Source of the DNA: Incurvaria masculella | Lineage: Eukaryota; Arthropoda; Insecta; Lepidoptera; Incurvariidae | Reading direction: 5' to 3' | Length of the DNA stretch: 64,000 nucleotides | NCBI GenBank assembly: GCA_946894095.1 | Contig: OX335645.2 | Coordinates: 13,725,001 to 13,789,000 of the forward strand | In this document: piece after piece, positions 1 to 12,700 of the stretch | How positions within the stretch are numbered: position 1 is the stretch's first letter | How the letters are laid out: the number at the start of each line of letters is the position of its first letter | Notes under the pieces: model-generated | Told to the model about the DNA's origin: nothing | Seen by the model: only the letters and a program-made list of their open reading frames with translations | The model's database searches: none | Position numbers and translations under genes: made by a program

Positions 1-92
1 AATATTTATGCTTTCAACATAAAACATACCTATTTAAGAATTATGACTGGAGCCCTCACGGAATGGGGCTCTCATTAATGGAATGAATGTTG

Positions 93-641
93 TTAAGGTG
101 GCCCAACCCGGCGGGACTAACTTATTCGCGGGCACTGTACGAAGCCGTGCTGTTGCGCTCTGGGACCTTCTCTGTTTCAAAGAAAAAGACAGGCTCCGTG
201 ATGAGGAAGATGCAACATGTCCACAAAAAAGACAATGTGCATAGTGTATGATTTGGTAAGATTTACGGAAATTTTTATTTCAAAACAACTTATAGCTAAA
301 AGTAAACCACGACCGCTGTAGCAAAAAATCTAACCAAAATCAAATAGATTATAAATCTTGATTAAAAAAGTTATGTCTGATGACTAATCTTTTTAAGATT
401 TTCTTACTTTATCATTGCGTAATAAACCACCAAAGTATTGTATAAAACGCGCGAAAAATTCGAACTTTCGGACCTTATAACTTAGAAAACAAACACAATT
501 TTACAATTCCAACGGTCATCAGACATCTAATTCGATCAAATAAAGCTCTTTTGAGCAAAATTTGGGATCTCTGATAAGAAATATGGGCGTGATCTTCTTT
601 CCCCGTTTGTATGGGGAGTTGAGCGGGTTGGGCCACCTTAA
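93..641. mobile_element. TTAA-flanked MITE, copy 1
   Basis: Non-coding element bounded by an inverted repeat that reads TTAAGGTGGCCCAACCC on the left and its complement on the right. TTAA stands at both ends (93-96 and 638-641). Copy 2 at 7474-8023 is nearly the same length and alignable throughout, and a rearranged copy lies at 36471. The TTAA duplication suggests piggyBac- or Kolobok-type mobilisation; no transposase is encoded. It lies downstream (minus sense) of the last mTERF exon seen, probably in an intron or the 3' flank of that gene. Confidence 0.8.
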
Positions 642-704
642 TGTGTTAATAGAACTTCAAATAGAAGCAGTGACAGCCCATCATAAAGAATACAATACTA
701 TTAC

Positions 705-3529
705 CTTTGAAGAACATCCTCTGGACATCGCACCATCCATGGGATTAAATCGCGACCAGACGCCTTTACACTCATGAGTCTTTTTCTGATTGTTTCATGA
801 TGATATTTTAAAACCCATAGGTCCTTAGTAATTCTGTTAGGCGGTACCCCCATTTCTGAAATAAAAGTCCCAAATAAGAATATAAATGAAAATATCAAGA
901 GAATTGAGAAGGAATAAAATAAATTATAAGTGTTCAACTAATCAAATTGAACATATTTTAAATATTTGAATTATTTTTAATACCTGCAGCAGTGAATACC
1001 CTTAGTAGATAACATAGGATGAAGTAACATAAAACCAATAACAATGACCACATCTTTTATGTTTCGAAAAAATAATTAGGCTCCACAAAAAATATCCATA
1101 GCTTGATATTGAGTGTACAGTCCTCTGTAAGATTACGTGACACCTAGGGCTAGTTAAACAAACATATCTGCTATATTCTCTAATTTTTACATTTTCATTA
1201 GACTAAAACTCTGAAACCTATACTTTTGCCTTGTTTGAATAATATACACAGTATTTAAGACACTATAGCCAATTTGGTCCAGATACGCTCCCACTGTGTT
1301 TGTACATTTTGCATTTTACCTTTTTACAATTGCAAGACTGCTTTAAACTTGTCTTATAAGATTCCACACTACTGACTAACAACATTGTTGAAGATTCGTT
1401 TTTACCACCCACGTCAATGGCATGCTCTAATAAGGTCCAGTAGCGGGAGCACAAACGCGACAATAAGATCCTACCAATTTTTTAATGTCATTTAGGTTCA
1501 TAAATCTTACCACAAATACCATGTCAGTGACATAAATCAAACCTTCATTAGGTGGTATCATTGTTGTTGACACGGTATTTTTGTTCTCGATTGTTACAAA
1601 AAAAGAAATTAAATGACATTTAAAAATCTATTTAATCTCAGCATCATGGTTGTGCTCCTGCCGCTGCCAGTTTTTAAAGGATACAGGGTACATACCAAGT
1701 AAAACCTTTAATGATTGTTGGAACCAATCAAATGAAAGGGTATAGATGAATGTCCTTTTGCTCAGGTGTGGGCTTAAAACCGATGGGTCCACCTGCAAGA
1801 CCACACATTATACATGCATATATTTATGAAATGAGAAATTCCTCCTTTAGCAAAATTGTTAAAAGAATTCCAAATAGATTAACCTCAAATGAACATGAAA
1901 TTTAGTTTGACCGAAAATTCTTCTGCATTAAAGTAAACTTAATATAGAAGTATTGACCAAGTGCAATATTAAAAGAAATAAAAACAAATTGCAGAGCAAA
2001 ACTGCGTAGCCTTGCTTCTTCAGGTGCTTTAAGAAAATGGTAGTCAGTCATTTAGACAAGCAAGCAGCTGAGGAGCGAGCAAGCGAGAAGCCCTAAAATA
2101 GTGAAAGCGTGCAGCGATTCAACTGACTTACCTTAAGGTGATCACTCAGGTAATAAAGCCTGTTAGTGCATAGATGTTTGTGCTCATCTGCTTTTACCGC
2201 TTTCAAAACCTTTAAAAGTATTTGAGGAGACAATTTACAAAATGGGATTGAATGTTCAGGTTCTTTAAAGTTCATCCCTTTTATTAGCTTTATTTTTTCT
2301 TTTAGTAAACCTAAAACACCAAAATATTGCAACAATTAGTATAAAATATGAGTGTATTTTATTAAAGAGTTAAAAACACCCTAGTAACCATTAACCCCAT
2401 ATTATATTTGTATTTCAATCACAACTCACTACATTTTAGTAGGAACTTCAAAATTTAAGATGATATGGGTAGTAGAACTTGGCATGTAACCATTTTATGA
2501 TTACATAGAATATGCAATTAAAGTTGGTCCTTGCCATTTAAAATTCAAGACTTTAATTGAAATAACTGGCCAAGTTCGAGTCGAAACTCGACGAAACCGA
2601 GACGGCCCAACTATTCGAAACAACCAGGCATTCTGATTCTTGATTGAACCAGAACAACATTATCTCTAATTTACAGTAGAAGTTTTATGACAAGGTTATG
2701 GACATTTTCAAGTGGAATGGTGCCAAAGAGAAAAAATACAATAACCAATACAAATAATATATGTTTAGCACCATTTATTGGAAGCATGTGTTATGCATAA
2801 TTTATACTGACTCAGTTTGGATTATACAAATATCAGATGGCGTGTCTGCCAAAATGACTTACTGCGCCGACTTTATTTAGTTCTGTTTTCACACATCATT
2901 CTCGACAAAAAAAAACAATATTTTGAAACACTGCAAAAAAACAGTTATCTTTTTTTTGCCCGAATCATGTTTGAAATGCGGTAAACACAATTCGCAGGAT
3001 TTGTTCGTAGTGAAAATAAACAAAAATGTTTTCTTTCACATTATTAAAAAAAAGTGGTCAGATAGTTGTTACAAGATGGGCTAATTTTTGGAATGAAAGA
3101 TTTTAAAATTATTAAGGGTAAATAAAAGTGAAATAGCATTCACTTTTATTTTTAAAAAAACTTTTATTTACTGTAATTTAGAAAACTGCAGACTGATCGT
3201 TCAGAAAACAATACCTAAATGAAAACATTACCTGGTTCAATATTGAAGACCCATCTAAATCGACTGTCTTTAAAAGCATGTGAATGTATACCAGATTTTG
3301 TAAGCAAATCGGTTATACATTTATTGCTGTAGTCAGTCACCACTGGTGCTTCTGCATTGGGACCTCTGCTTCGCCATGAAGCTACGGCAGTTTTGAAGTT
3401 TTTCGTAGTAAATTCTGCGCATTTATTTCCAATGCAACCGTTGAAAGGTTCTAACCGTTTAAGATACCTGACAGGAAAAGTGTTTGAGAATACCCGGGTT
3501 ATTTGTAAAATTGATAGGTTCGCGCGCAT
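705..3529 (-). CDS. mTERF-family mitochondrial transcription termination factor (3' end outside window)
   Basis: Exons in transcript order: 3529-3232, 2310-2132, 1792-1696, 1426-1320, 1053-1000, 855-705. The first four join in phase to give about 227 residues. The first exon starts MRANLSILQITRVF, a basic, hydroxylated N-terminus like a mitochondrial targeting peptide. Later exons carry mTERF-type helical repeats, for example LSPQILLKVLKAV, GFMLLHPML and LIPWMVRCPEDVLQR. Known members bind mitochondrial DNA or ribosomes and regulate transcription or translation; which paralogue this is (mTERF5-like is a guess) I cannot tell. The join between exons 1426-1320 and 1053-1000 is off by one base with the best donor (GTAAAA at 1319), so a small exon or another donor is missing there. 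The last exon ends in phase 2 and the gene continues to the left, with no convincing exon below 705. Confidence 0.75.
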
Positions 3530-3599
3530 ATTTCACTCTCTTTTCGTATTCCTTTTTCGCAAAGAGCTTTTTCGTATTACAACTGCATCACAGCTTTCA

Positions 3600-3900
3600 C
3601 TCCCCTTCCACAGCCGTAGAAAGAGAATCTCAGCGTAGGAGCTGTAGAGCGCAGCGACTTCTCCGAACTCTTCGTCCACAGCACAGCGGTGACCACAGAA
3701 AAATAATTTATAGGCTGTGCTGGCTGTGACAGGATGCCCTGCATCTACATTGCCATATCTCCGTCGCCAATATGTGCATCGCCAATATCTCCATCGCCGG
3801 CGACGCATCTGCGGTCTGAACGCAGATGCGTCGTCAACGACGAGACGCATATGCGTCGCCAAGAACTGGAGGCGCAGAAGCGTCGCCAAAGTGGGTGTGG
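3600..3900. other. CpG-rich palindromic stretch upstream of mTERF
   Basis: Just upstream of the mTERF start the sequence becomes GC-rich, with repeated and inverted GCGACGCAT/ATGCGTCG motifs around 3790-3865. It may be the promoter region of the minus-strand gene, but short palindromic repeats of this kind also occur in MITEs. No gene is seen on either strand. Confidence 0.4.
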
Positions 3901-4018
3901 TGATATATTTAAATTACGTTGGGTTAAGTAAAGTTAGGTTATGTTATTTAGGTTAGTTAGTTAATCTCCATCCTTTCCTAATCTAACCTAACTAAACCAA
4001 ACCTAGCCTAATCGAATC

Positions 4019-4262
4019 AAGATTCGTATTCAGAGAATATCTGTCAAAACTTAGTACGAGGTTAGCACCGGACTAAACATACAAAAACCGGTTTAGTCCG
4101 GCGGATTTAAGTTAGTCTGCCCACTCTGAATACAGGTGTGACAGTCGTATTCAGAGAGCAGCTGTCAAAACTTAGTACGAGATTATCACCGTGATAACCA
4201 TATAAAAACCAGTTTAGTCTGACGGATTTAAGTTAGTCCGCGTCTGTATGCAGCTGTAATAT
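4019..4262. repeat. Tandem pair of palindromic MITE units (GTATTCAGAG family)
   Basis: Two successive units of roughly 115-120 bp each begin CGTATTCAGAG, contain AAAACTTAGTACGAG and GGTTTAGTC, and end in or near CTCTGAATAC. Related copies are at 54556-54735, 56435-56510 and 61900-62155. Unit ends are inverted repeats. No coding capacity. Confidence 0.7.
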
Positions 4263-4726
4263 ACTATATTACAGCTGTATAATTTGTATGCCACGTGTCA
4301 TGTCATTTTTTTTATTATACCAACCTCTTTGATTTACATAAATGTTGTAATATTTTTACCTTTTATTTCTGAGATTATGGATATTTTGCATGAATATTTT
4401 TTTTTTAAAGTCATCAGCTATCAGAAAATCGCTAATGAAGTGCACAGAATGAAGTAGTTATTTCACAATTATCACTTTTTAGTAATAGTAAAGAATGTAA
4501 AAAAAAATCTTAAGACTTAAATAACTCAAAAACTATTGATTTGAGACCCCCTATTGATTTGTCACAAATTAGCTCTAGAACGACCCCTTATAAGAAATGT
4601 ATCGAATTGCCAATCATCCTGCATAATTTTTCCCGGGACTTTTGACTGCGCGCTAAAAATGCGTTCTGTTTGGCCAGACCTTTATGTGTCTTCTATTGTA
4701 TTTGGTATGTAGCTAATATGGTTATA

Positions 4727-6011
4727 ATAGGTCGGGGAAAAAGTCTTTTCGCATTATAGTATGTATGAACTTGTAATAAAATCTCTTTGGCTACACTATT
4801 TGTATCTGGCTGGTTTTGGTATCATTGAAAGTTAAAATTTTAAAGAACATAATTCCAAATTCAAATTAGGAAAATGTGTGATTCTCATTTGTTTTTCGTA
4901 CTGTCAAAATGAGTGAATCTAATGAAGAAATTCGATACATTTTAAAATTTTACTACAAAAAAGGTAAAAATGCAACGCAAGCCGCGAAAAAAATTTGCGA
5001 TGTTTATGGACGTAGTGCAGTGTCTGTGAGAGCAGCACAAATTTGGTTTAAGCGTTTTCAATCCGGAAATTTTGATGTCAAAGATGCACGTCGCTCTGGT
5101 CGCCCTATTACGGATAAAATGTATGCCATTTTTGAAAAAGTGAAGCAAGATCGGCACATCAGTAGTTACGACGTAGCTGAAGAACTAGGAATTGACCACA
5201 AAACAGTTTTGGCGCATTTGAAAAAAACTGGGTACACAAAAAAGCTCGATATTTGGGTACCTCACGAGCTCACTGAAAGAAACCTAATGAACCGTGTACT
5301 CATTTGTGATTCTTTATTACGACGTAATGAAACCGAACCATTTTTGAAGAAGCTGATAAATGGTGATGAAAAGTGGATCACGTACGACAAGAACGTGCGA
5401 AAAAGGTCGTGGTCAAAGGCCGGTCAAGCTTCACAGACTGTGGCGAAACCCGGGTTAACTCGCAACAAGGTGATGCTGTGTGTGTGGTGGGATTGGAAGG
5501 GCATTATTCATTATGAGCTGTTACCACCAGGCAGGACCATCGATTCTGAACTCTACTGCGAACAACTGATGAGATTAAAGCAAGAAGTTGAGAGAAAGCG
5601 GCCGGAATTAATCAACAGAAGGGGTGTGATTTTTCATCATGATAACGCTCGACCTCACACATATTTAGCCACTCAGCAAAAACTAAGAGAGGTTGGCTGG
5701 GAGGTGTTAATGCATCCGCCGTATAGTCCTGACCTTGCACCTTCAGATTTCCACCTGTTTAGGTCTCTTCAGAATTCTTTAGGCAGTGTCAGGTTAACAT
5801 CACGAGAGGACTGTCAAAACCACTTGTCGCGGTATATTGATCAGAAGTCCCAATATTTCTATAGCAATGGGATCATGTCCCTACCTACAAGATGGCAAAA
5901 AGTTATCGAACAAAATGGTACCTACATACTTTAGTTAAATGTAAATAAACCATATTAAAAAATGTTTTGAATTTTCTTAAAAAATGCGAAGAAACTTTTT
6001 CCCCAACCTAA
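4727..6011 (+). mobile_element. Full-length mariner transposon
   Basis: A 1285-bp element with 28-bp imperfect terminal inverted repeats. The left end begins ATAGGTCGGGGAAAAAGTCT and the complement of the right end begins TTAGGTTGGGGAAAAAGTTT. It is flanked by TA duplications at 4725-4726 and 6012-6013. Length, termini and TA target are classic for mariner. It sits between the 5' end of the mTERF gene and the 3' end of ZRSR, outside any exon. Both ends and the transposase appear complete. Confidence 0.95.
4909..5934 (+). CDS. Mariner transposase, intact
   Basis: A 341-residue open frame with no break inside a complete mariner; the family norm is about 345. The N-terminus has the helix-turn-helix DNA-binding half (residues about 1-110, including a GRP linker motif at about 64). 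Then come WVPHEL at about 116, INGDEKW with the first catalytic Asp, HDNARPHT with the second, and YSPDLAPSD with the third. There are 34 residues between the second and third Asp, the DD34D spacing of mariner. The enzyme cuts and pastes the element at TA sites. Motifs such as WSKAGQASQTVAKPG and the RRGVIFHHDNA block resemble the mellifera subfamily more than mauritiana or irritans; this assignment is from memory. All key residues are present, so activity is possible but untested. Confidence 0.95.
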   Translation: MSESNEEIRYILKFYYKKGKNATQAAKKICDVYGRSAVSVRAAQIWFKRFQSGNFDVKDARRSGRPITDKMYAIFEKVKQDRHISSYDVAEELGIDHKTVLAHLKKTGYTKKLDIWVPHELTERNLMNRVLICDSLLRRNETEPFLKKLINGDEKWITYDKNVRKRSWSKAGQASQTVAKPGLTRNKVMLCVWWDWKGIIHYELLPPGRTIDSELYCEQLMRLKQEVERKRPELINRRGVIFHHDNARPHTYLATQQKLREVGWEVLMHPPYSPDLAPSDFHLFRSLQNSLGSVRLTSREDCQNHLSRYIDQKSQYFYSNGIMSLPTRWQKVIEQNGTYIL

Positions 6012-6013
6012 TA

Positions 6014-7473
6014 TGACATCGACTGCGTGGTGCAAGTAACAAGACCGTTGTATAATAAACAAGAGATTTTCAGCTAAAAATAAACTAATATTATAAATGC
6101 AAAAGTAACTGTGTTTGTTACCTTTTCACAATAAAACGACTGAAAGGATCAAAAAGGAATTCCTATCCTAATATCCTAATCCTAATCCTAATATCCTATT
6201 CTAATAATATTATAAAGGGGAAAGTTTGTAATAATGGATGGATGGATGTTTGTTACTCTTTCACGTAAAAACTACTGAATGGATTTTGATGAAACTTTAC
6301 GATAATATAGCTTTTACATCAGAATAACACATAGGCTACAATTTACAAAGATATTGTGCCCATGGGCTTTAGAACTTTCACGGGGCTGCGAAAACGATGC
6401 CGGTAGCGAGGTTCTACAACACGGCGGGGGGCGGCGATGACGGGGGGCGGGGCCCGGGGCGGGTGAGGTGGGGAAGTCGAGCACGGGCAGACGCGTGAGG
6501 GCAGACGTCATTGACCGTTGTGTCCGTTTGAATTAGATGAAACTTAGTACACGTACATTTAACTACCTGGGAATTAGGATAGGCTAAATAGAATTCAGTT
6601 CCGCTTACGCTAAGATGTGGCTGTCATACAAACTGCAATGCTCTGCACGGCTCGGCGGGAGGGGGGGGGGGGGGGACGGCAGAGACGCTTACTTTTACTA
6701 ATTGTATCGAAATACGGCTTGTTATTTCCCGCAACTTTAGGACTACTTGGCATCACGCTAAGTCGCCAGAGGTGCGACCAATACAATAAAATCCTTGAGA
6801 ACCAATTACTTGATTTAGATAAGGATTGTATCTACGTCTAGCCTTATTCTACTCAAAACTTATAGGCTACATAATATAACGCTTCATTACCAGAGGGGTG
6901 AGTAGTGAGTGTTAAATCTTATAACATGCGAACCACTTACCCGATTTATGTGCGTATTTTATCAATGTATAGCATCTCTGGGAGCAGTCAGGTTCAAGAT
7001 GGGTTACTGTTTTCATATTGAGGCTGGCTGTGGGTTGGAGTCCTTGAAAACTTACCTACGTTACACGTTACTTACTTACTAGGTGAGCAATGTAGCAGTG
7101 CAAGTGCAGAAAGGTTCCGGCGGCAAATGCTTTTTTTTTAACATACTAAATTTAAACGAAGCTCTACATGGGAATTATTGGATGTTACTCGTTGGATATT
7201 ACTAAATCATGCTATTTCGGCTCGAACGATCTTGATTAAATTTGGTAGATGGATACATTGTACTGGACCAGTTTGACCCTATTTTGGATCAGTCATGTGG
7301 GCTACTTTTTATCCATGAAATAATTTAGCCAACACTAACCCGAGCGGGGGCGGGTACGCACATGCGGAGCCGGGTACCGCAGCTAGTTGATATATATATA
7401 ATATCTTGAAGGGGAAAATGTGTATGGGCCACACCACAACATTCCTCAAGTTAGGAATATTTGAAATCTCATA
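6014..7473. other. Gene-free interval with dispersed repeat fragments
   Basis: No exon recognised. The stretch 6085-6330 and the related block around 6700-7350 belong to a common dispersed type that includes the ATATTATAAATGC(G/A)AAAGT motif, also present at 12845. A poly-G run lies at 6661-6674. Short SINE-A-like pieces occur at about 7070-7130. Confidence 0.5.
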
Positions 7474-8023
7474 TTAAGGTGGCCCAACCCGGCGGGCCCA
7501 ACTCATTTGCGGGCACGGTACAAAACCGTGCTGTTGCGCTCTGGGACCTTCTCTGTTTCAATGAATAAGACAGGCTCCGTGATGGGGAAGATGCAACATG
7601 TCCACAAAAAAGACAATGTGCATAGTGTTTGAATTGGTAAGATTTACGAAAATTTTAATTTCAAAACGACTTATAGCTGAAAGTAAACCACGACCGCTGT
7701 AGTCAAAAATCTAACAAAAACCAAATAGATTATAAATCTTGATTAAATAAGCTATGTCTGATGACTAATCCTTTTAAGATGTTCTTACTTTATCATTGCG
7801 TAATCGACCTCCAAAATTATTGTATAAAACGCGCGAAAAATTCGAACTTTAGGACCTTATAACTTAGAAACCAAACACAAATTTACAATGCCAATGGTCA
7901 TTAGACATCTAGTTCGATCAAATAAAGCTACTTTGAGCAAAATTTTGGATCTCTGACAAGAAATATGGGCGTGATCTTCTTTCCCCTTTTGTATGGGGAG
8001 ATGAGCGGGATGGGCCACCTTAA
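7474..8023. mobile_element. TTAA-flanked MITE, copy 2
   Basis: Same family as 93-641, 550 bp long, with TTAA at 7474-7477 and 8020-8023 and the same GGTGGCCCAACCC-type inverted ends. It is non-coding. Confidence 0.8.
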
Positions 8024-9794
8024 GGCTTTTTATACCACTTATCCGATTTTGATGCTAATTGTACCAAAGTATAAACTGATATTTCCAGAAATTTTAGGAC
8101 TACTTAGCATCACGCTAAATTGCCAGAGGTGTGACCAGTGCTTATGACTTGAGAACCAATTACCCGATTTAGATGTGATGTGTATCTCTGTCTAGCCTGA
8201 TTCTACACAAAAGTATTACCAGGGAGGTGGGGAGCGAGGGTTAAATGCTTATAAATTGCGAACCACTTACCCGATTTATATGCATTTTTTATCAACGTTT
8301 AGCATCTCTAGGCGCAGTCAGGTTCCGGATGGGTTACCGTTTTCCATGGGTGGCTGTTGTTCGGATTCCACGGCAAAGTTTAGGTCTCCTTCCTTACTTA
8401 CTTACTAGTTGGTAGGGTAAATCCCGCATGTGTTGGTTTTGTATGCATTTCAATGTAACAGTGCCAGTACAAGAAGGGTCTGGGGGCACATGCTTAATTT
8501 TTTTTTAAATCACCCCCAAATGCTTATGGAGCACTAAATGGGAATGTTTGGATGTTTCTCATTAAATCATGCCATATTGACTCAAACAATTTTAATTAAA
8601 GTTGGTAGATGGATACATTTTCCTGGACCAGTCTTTTATACTACCCCTCTGGGGGTGACTTCTTTTCGAGGAAATCATTCAGGCCGACATAATTCCAAAA
8701 TGACATAGTTCCTTATGTAGTTTCATAATAAATTACAACACCCTCATTTTGTCGATCTATGCAAACATTTTGTTGCAGTAATGACTCTTTCTGTTACATT
8801 TTCAAAAGGATGAATAACGTTTGCTCAATTTCTCTTCTTTGAAGTATTTTATTACATATATTAGTCGATTCATACTAAAAGTCGAATTTGGCTATGAATC
8901 ACATATTTTTTGTAGGATCACAAATTTTAAAAGAATTCTTAACATTTGAATCAATTATAGGAACAATTCACAGAATTCAGCTAAACAACCGCATCCCATA
9001 TGCAGTCTTTTTCTTTATGTCTTTTGTGGGATGTGTCCTTTGGCGCACCCACTCTTACAATGATAACCGTAGTTAATGTTTTGTTCATTTCTTCATACAC
9101 TCATTTTCTGCTGGGTAACAAGTCTTGTGGGATTCTGCGCTTCAGTCTCCGGGGTTGGTTTTTTCCATCCATTAGGTGGCAAGCCAGGATGTTGGGGTGG
9201 TTGGATAGTCTGTGCTTATATTTTTCGACGGTATTGGTTATCTCTTCCTTGAGAAAAGACATAAAGAAAAAGGATCAAACCAATTGCTGAATGTCCTGCC
9301 ATAGCGACAGATTGCAATGAAACGAACAAAAAAAAAAAAAATATGCAGTCTGAATGCGACACATTGTGAGCGATTCATTAAATCGCGTAAGATATGTGGT
9401 CTTTATGGTGAAACGCTACAAACTGGATGTGCAAGAGAAAAGTTTGAGCAATCATTGTCACAGGATATGTAATATTACTGGCATAGAGAACGTTCAATCC
9501 CTGCCTTCAATGCAATTCGGCTACGTTTCAGTCTCCCGCCACTTACTTACACTTCATGGGAGTTCGAGGTAATTCCAACAGGGTTGACTAAACATCGCAT
9601 TAAGATTACTACTAAGATATTTTCATAATTGTTGTGCTTGATTTTGAATGATCAGAAACATAACTCGGTTTACTTTTTACTTTTAAACTTTGGACTGTGA
9701 CAAATTAGGGCCTCCAGTCAATTTGGGTGCTGTAAACAGTCTCGATGCCATTTATTAAATTTACCGGCCCTTTCTTTCATCAGTTATATAACTC
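8024..9794. other. Gene-free interval
   Basis: No conserved protein motif or convincing exon found. About 8030-8660 holds repeats related to 6700-7350, including a SINE-A fragment near 8390-8490. Nothing was identified from 8660 to the ZRSR 3' end. The ZRSR polyadenylation signal lies at 9751. Confidence 0.45.
9751..9756 (-). terminator. Polyadenylation signal of ZRSR gene
   Basis: AATAAA on the minus strand about 40 bp past the ZRSR stop codon. Confidence 0.55.
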
Positions 9795-12700
9795 CTACCT
9801 ATTTCTACTTTCCCTTCTATTACTCCTTTCTCTGGAGCGTGACCGTGATTTTCTGGTGCGGCGCTTTCGATGAGTGTGGCTGTGAGTATGTTTACTGCTG
9901 CGAGTGCTTCGTGAAGACTCGACAGACTTTTCTCTGGGGACAGGCTCAGGAGACTCCGACCAACGCCAATTTCTTGCATTCTCCTTGTCTCTATAATTTT
10001 CATTCCTGTAATGTTCACATGCATTAGGCACCCAACTAAACAGAGAGAGTGCAAGTTGTACTTGTGCACCAAAGATTCCATTTAATATGCTTCTGTCTTC
10101 TTATGTCTTAATACCTCAGACCTTGGATCAACGCTATAAAACTTCTTATCTTTAATGCTCTCATACATATCTATGCGAAAACTTGAACAAGTAGAAAAGA
10201 AACATTAACAAATAATTAAAAAAATGGACCCATCGATTAAGGGCGTCTAAAACAAAAATAAATGTCCCACTCTGAACTGATCCACTGCACCATCCCTCAA
10301 ACATGGACTTAATCTTCAGCCGCATTCCCACGGTGCTGACCGGCCGAGCCGCTTGGCACATCGACCAACTCAAGACGTCCCGTGCGGGTCGCACCTAGTA
10401 TGACCAACTGTGTGGAGACGTGCATTGGTTTTGGCTTTACCAAGCGGATTTGCCGAGCGCTAATGCCGCTCGGTATAGTGGGGATGCGGCTTAAGGATCA
10501 TTGTCAGGGTTTAGGATCGTTGTCAATGATCCTTAATTCCTTTGGTCAAGTATTTCCATTGTACTTACTATTTTTTTTCCTTTTTTGCATTTAGTAAATA
10601 TATTTTGGTAAAGAACAAGAGGATGCAATTCGTTGTATTTTTTTTGTTATTTCAGATATTTACAGTCTTAGAAAAGCTAACATCTTGGAAGTGTATTTTT
10701 TAGCCTATGTACAGAATAACATTTTCTACACATATATTTACATAGTCTGGAGGTTGCGGTTTCAAATATAAAAAAATATATATGTGTAAGTAATTGTTAT
10801 TGAGCATTTTTGAATGCTAGTTCTATTTTATAAAATTTCCTGTACATGAGGACAGCAGGGGCTTGGAGGTTTCTACCGCACGTCATTGGGACTATCTTCG
10901 CATTTTCCGCCTGATTGTGGGTGGCGGAGTGTTACACGTTTGTTTAAGAAGCATACTACGAGGGGACCAGGATCTAAAATCACAGCAAAATTTTAACATT
11001 TGATTGTGTTTTATCCTACGTGTATGTTTTCACAGCAAGTGAAGTGAGTTTCTTGGATACCGATCGCGACTTTTCAGCTTGACTACACCCAATTTGAAAT
11101 AATAATTGTAAAAAAATTAATAATTACCAATACAGCAAGTCAAACTTCAACATTACTCATCACTAAGTATTAAAAGTATAATTTTATTTAAGGATGTTCC
11201 GACCCATACAATGTTTTTTTTTACACAGAACGCAAAAAGTATTGCACTTTAAGGCACGAATTCTTCAAAAATATTAAATATAGCCACAGTAGTTGCAGCG
11301 AAAACATATTCACAATTTCAGGTTTAATGGTTTTGTTGTAATTGCCGATTAGAAATTTTACACCGTTGGATGGCGCTGTTAAAAAAAAATCGTATTCAAA
11401 TAAATTGTAACAAAACCAATAATCCTGAAATTGTGAAATTGTTTTCGCTGCAAGTAATATGACTATATTAAACTTTTATTATTAATTCGTGGCTTAAAGT
11501 GCAATACTTTTTGCGTTATGTGTGCAAACAACTTTATATGGGTCGGAACAGCCGTAATGCTTACCTTATGGAAGTGCGCCTCTGAAGACGTCTGTCGAAA
11601 ATTTGGTCTGGATTTTTGAAAACATGCAAAAAATTGCAAGCTCGGCCCTTGGGACACCGACGACCCAATTGCATACCTGAAAAAAAGCATAACAAAATCA
11701 AAATAATTGAGAAAAATAAAATAATAGATTTTCATACACCCTCCAGTAAAACACACCCTGTCACCTGTCCCATACCCTATGTACAAAAGGCAAACTTGAC
11801 ATTTGCAATAACCAACGCATTAAAATGTATTTATACCCATTATTCCAAACAATGGGTCATCAAATATTTCCATAAATATGATCAGAAATAGCAATCGAAA
11901 ATTTAATTTTAACATTTAAATACTGAAAAATATATTTAACACAATGATGGTCAATAAAAATAAATGATGTCTGTTTTTATTTCAAGTGTTTACTCCTTAC
12001 ACATTCCTCTTGAACAAAAATGTGTGTCAAGTACAAAATAATGGAAAGGCCGGCCAAATCTTTTTACACATGATGTCATCGTAGTTTTCCCATATCCAAC
12101 CATCCAATTGTAGGTCCTCTTCCTTACTTACTAGGTGGTAGGGTTAATCCCGGCCGGGTTGATACCATTGCATTGAATAAACGATGGTCGAAGCGCCAAT
12201 GAAAATAGTCCGTGTTTTTCATCCAGTTTCCATCAATGTAGTGTAATGTGAATTATAAGTAAGGGACTGGGATCCCTTATACTTTGGATTAAATGAAGGA
12301 ATACTTTTAAGAAAAAGTAACAATTTGTAAAAGAGATGTTTTTTTCTAATTTAAAAATTATTTGTCTTTAGAACATAAAGGATGGGTCCGGAATGGAGAC
12401 TCGAATATGAATGAAAAATGATGGCTCTATTGTTTGCTTTTTTCCCCTTAGTAGATGTCTACAGTATGAATAAACTTATTGGATATACACCACATTAAAG
12501 TTAATAAAAAGTCAAAAAAGTTATTAATATCAAGAAAGGCAGAAAATAAAAAACTATTCACCTACTCTTTTATTCCATCTTCCCGTTTAAGTCGGAAAAG
12601 GGAAAGAGTTAACCTTTTCGTCTGATCTTGGTCAATTTACCTACTTCACTTTCCTTTAAAAGTCTATGCTTTGAAACAAAAACAGATTGTCTAATGTATT

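Noticed and set aside
4942..5157. Minus-strand frame inside the mariner
   Set aside because: Shadow of the transposase gene.
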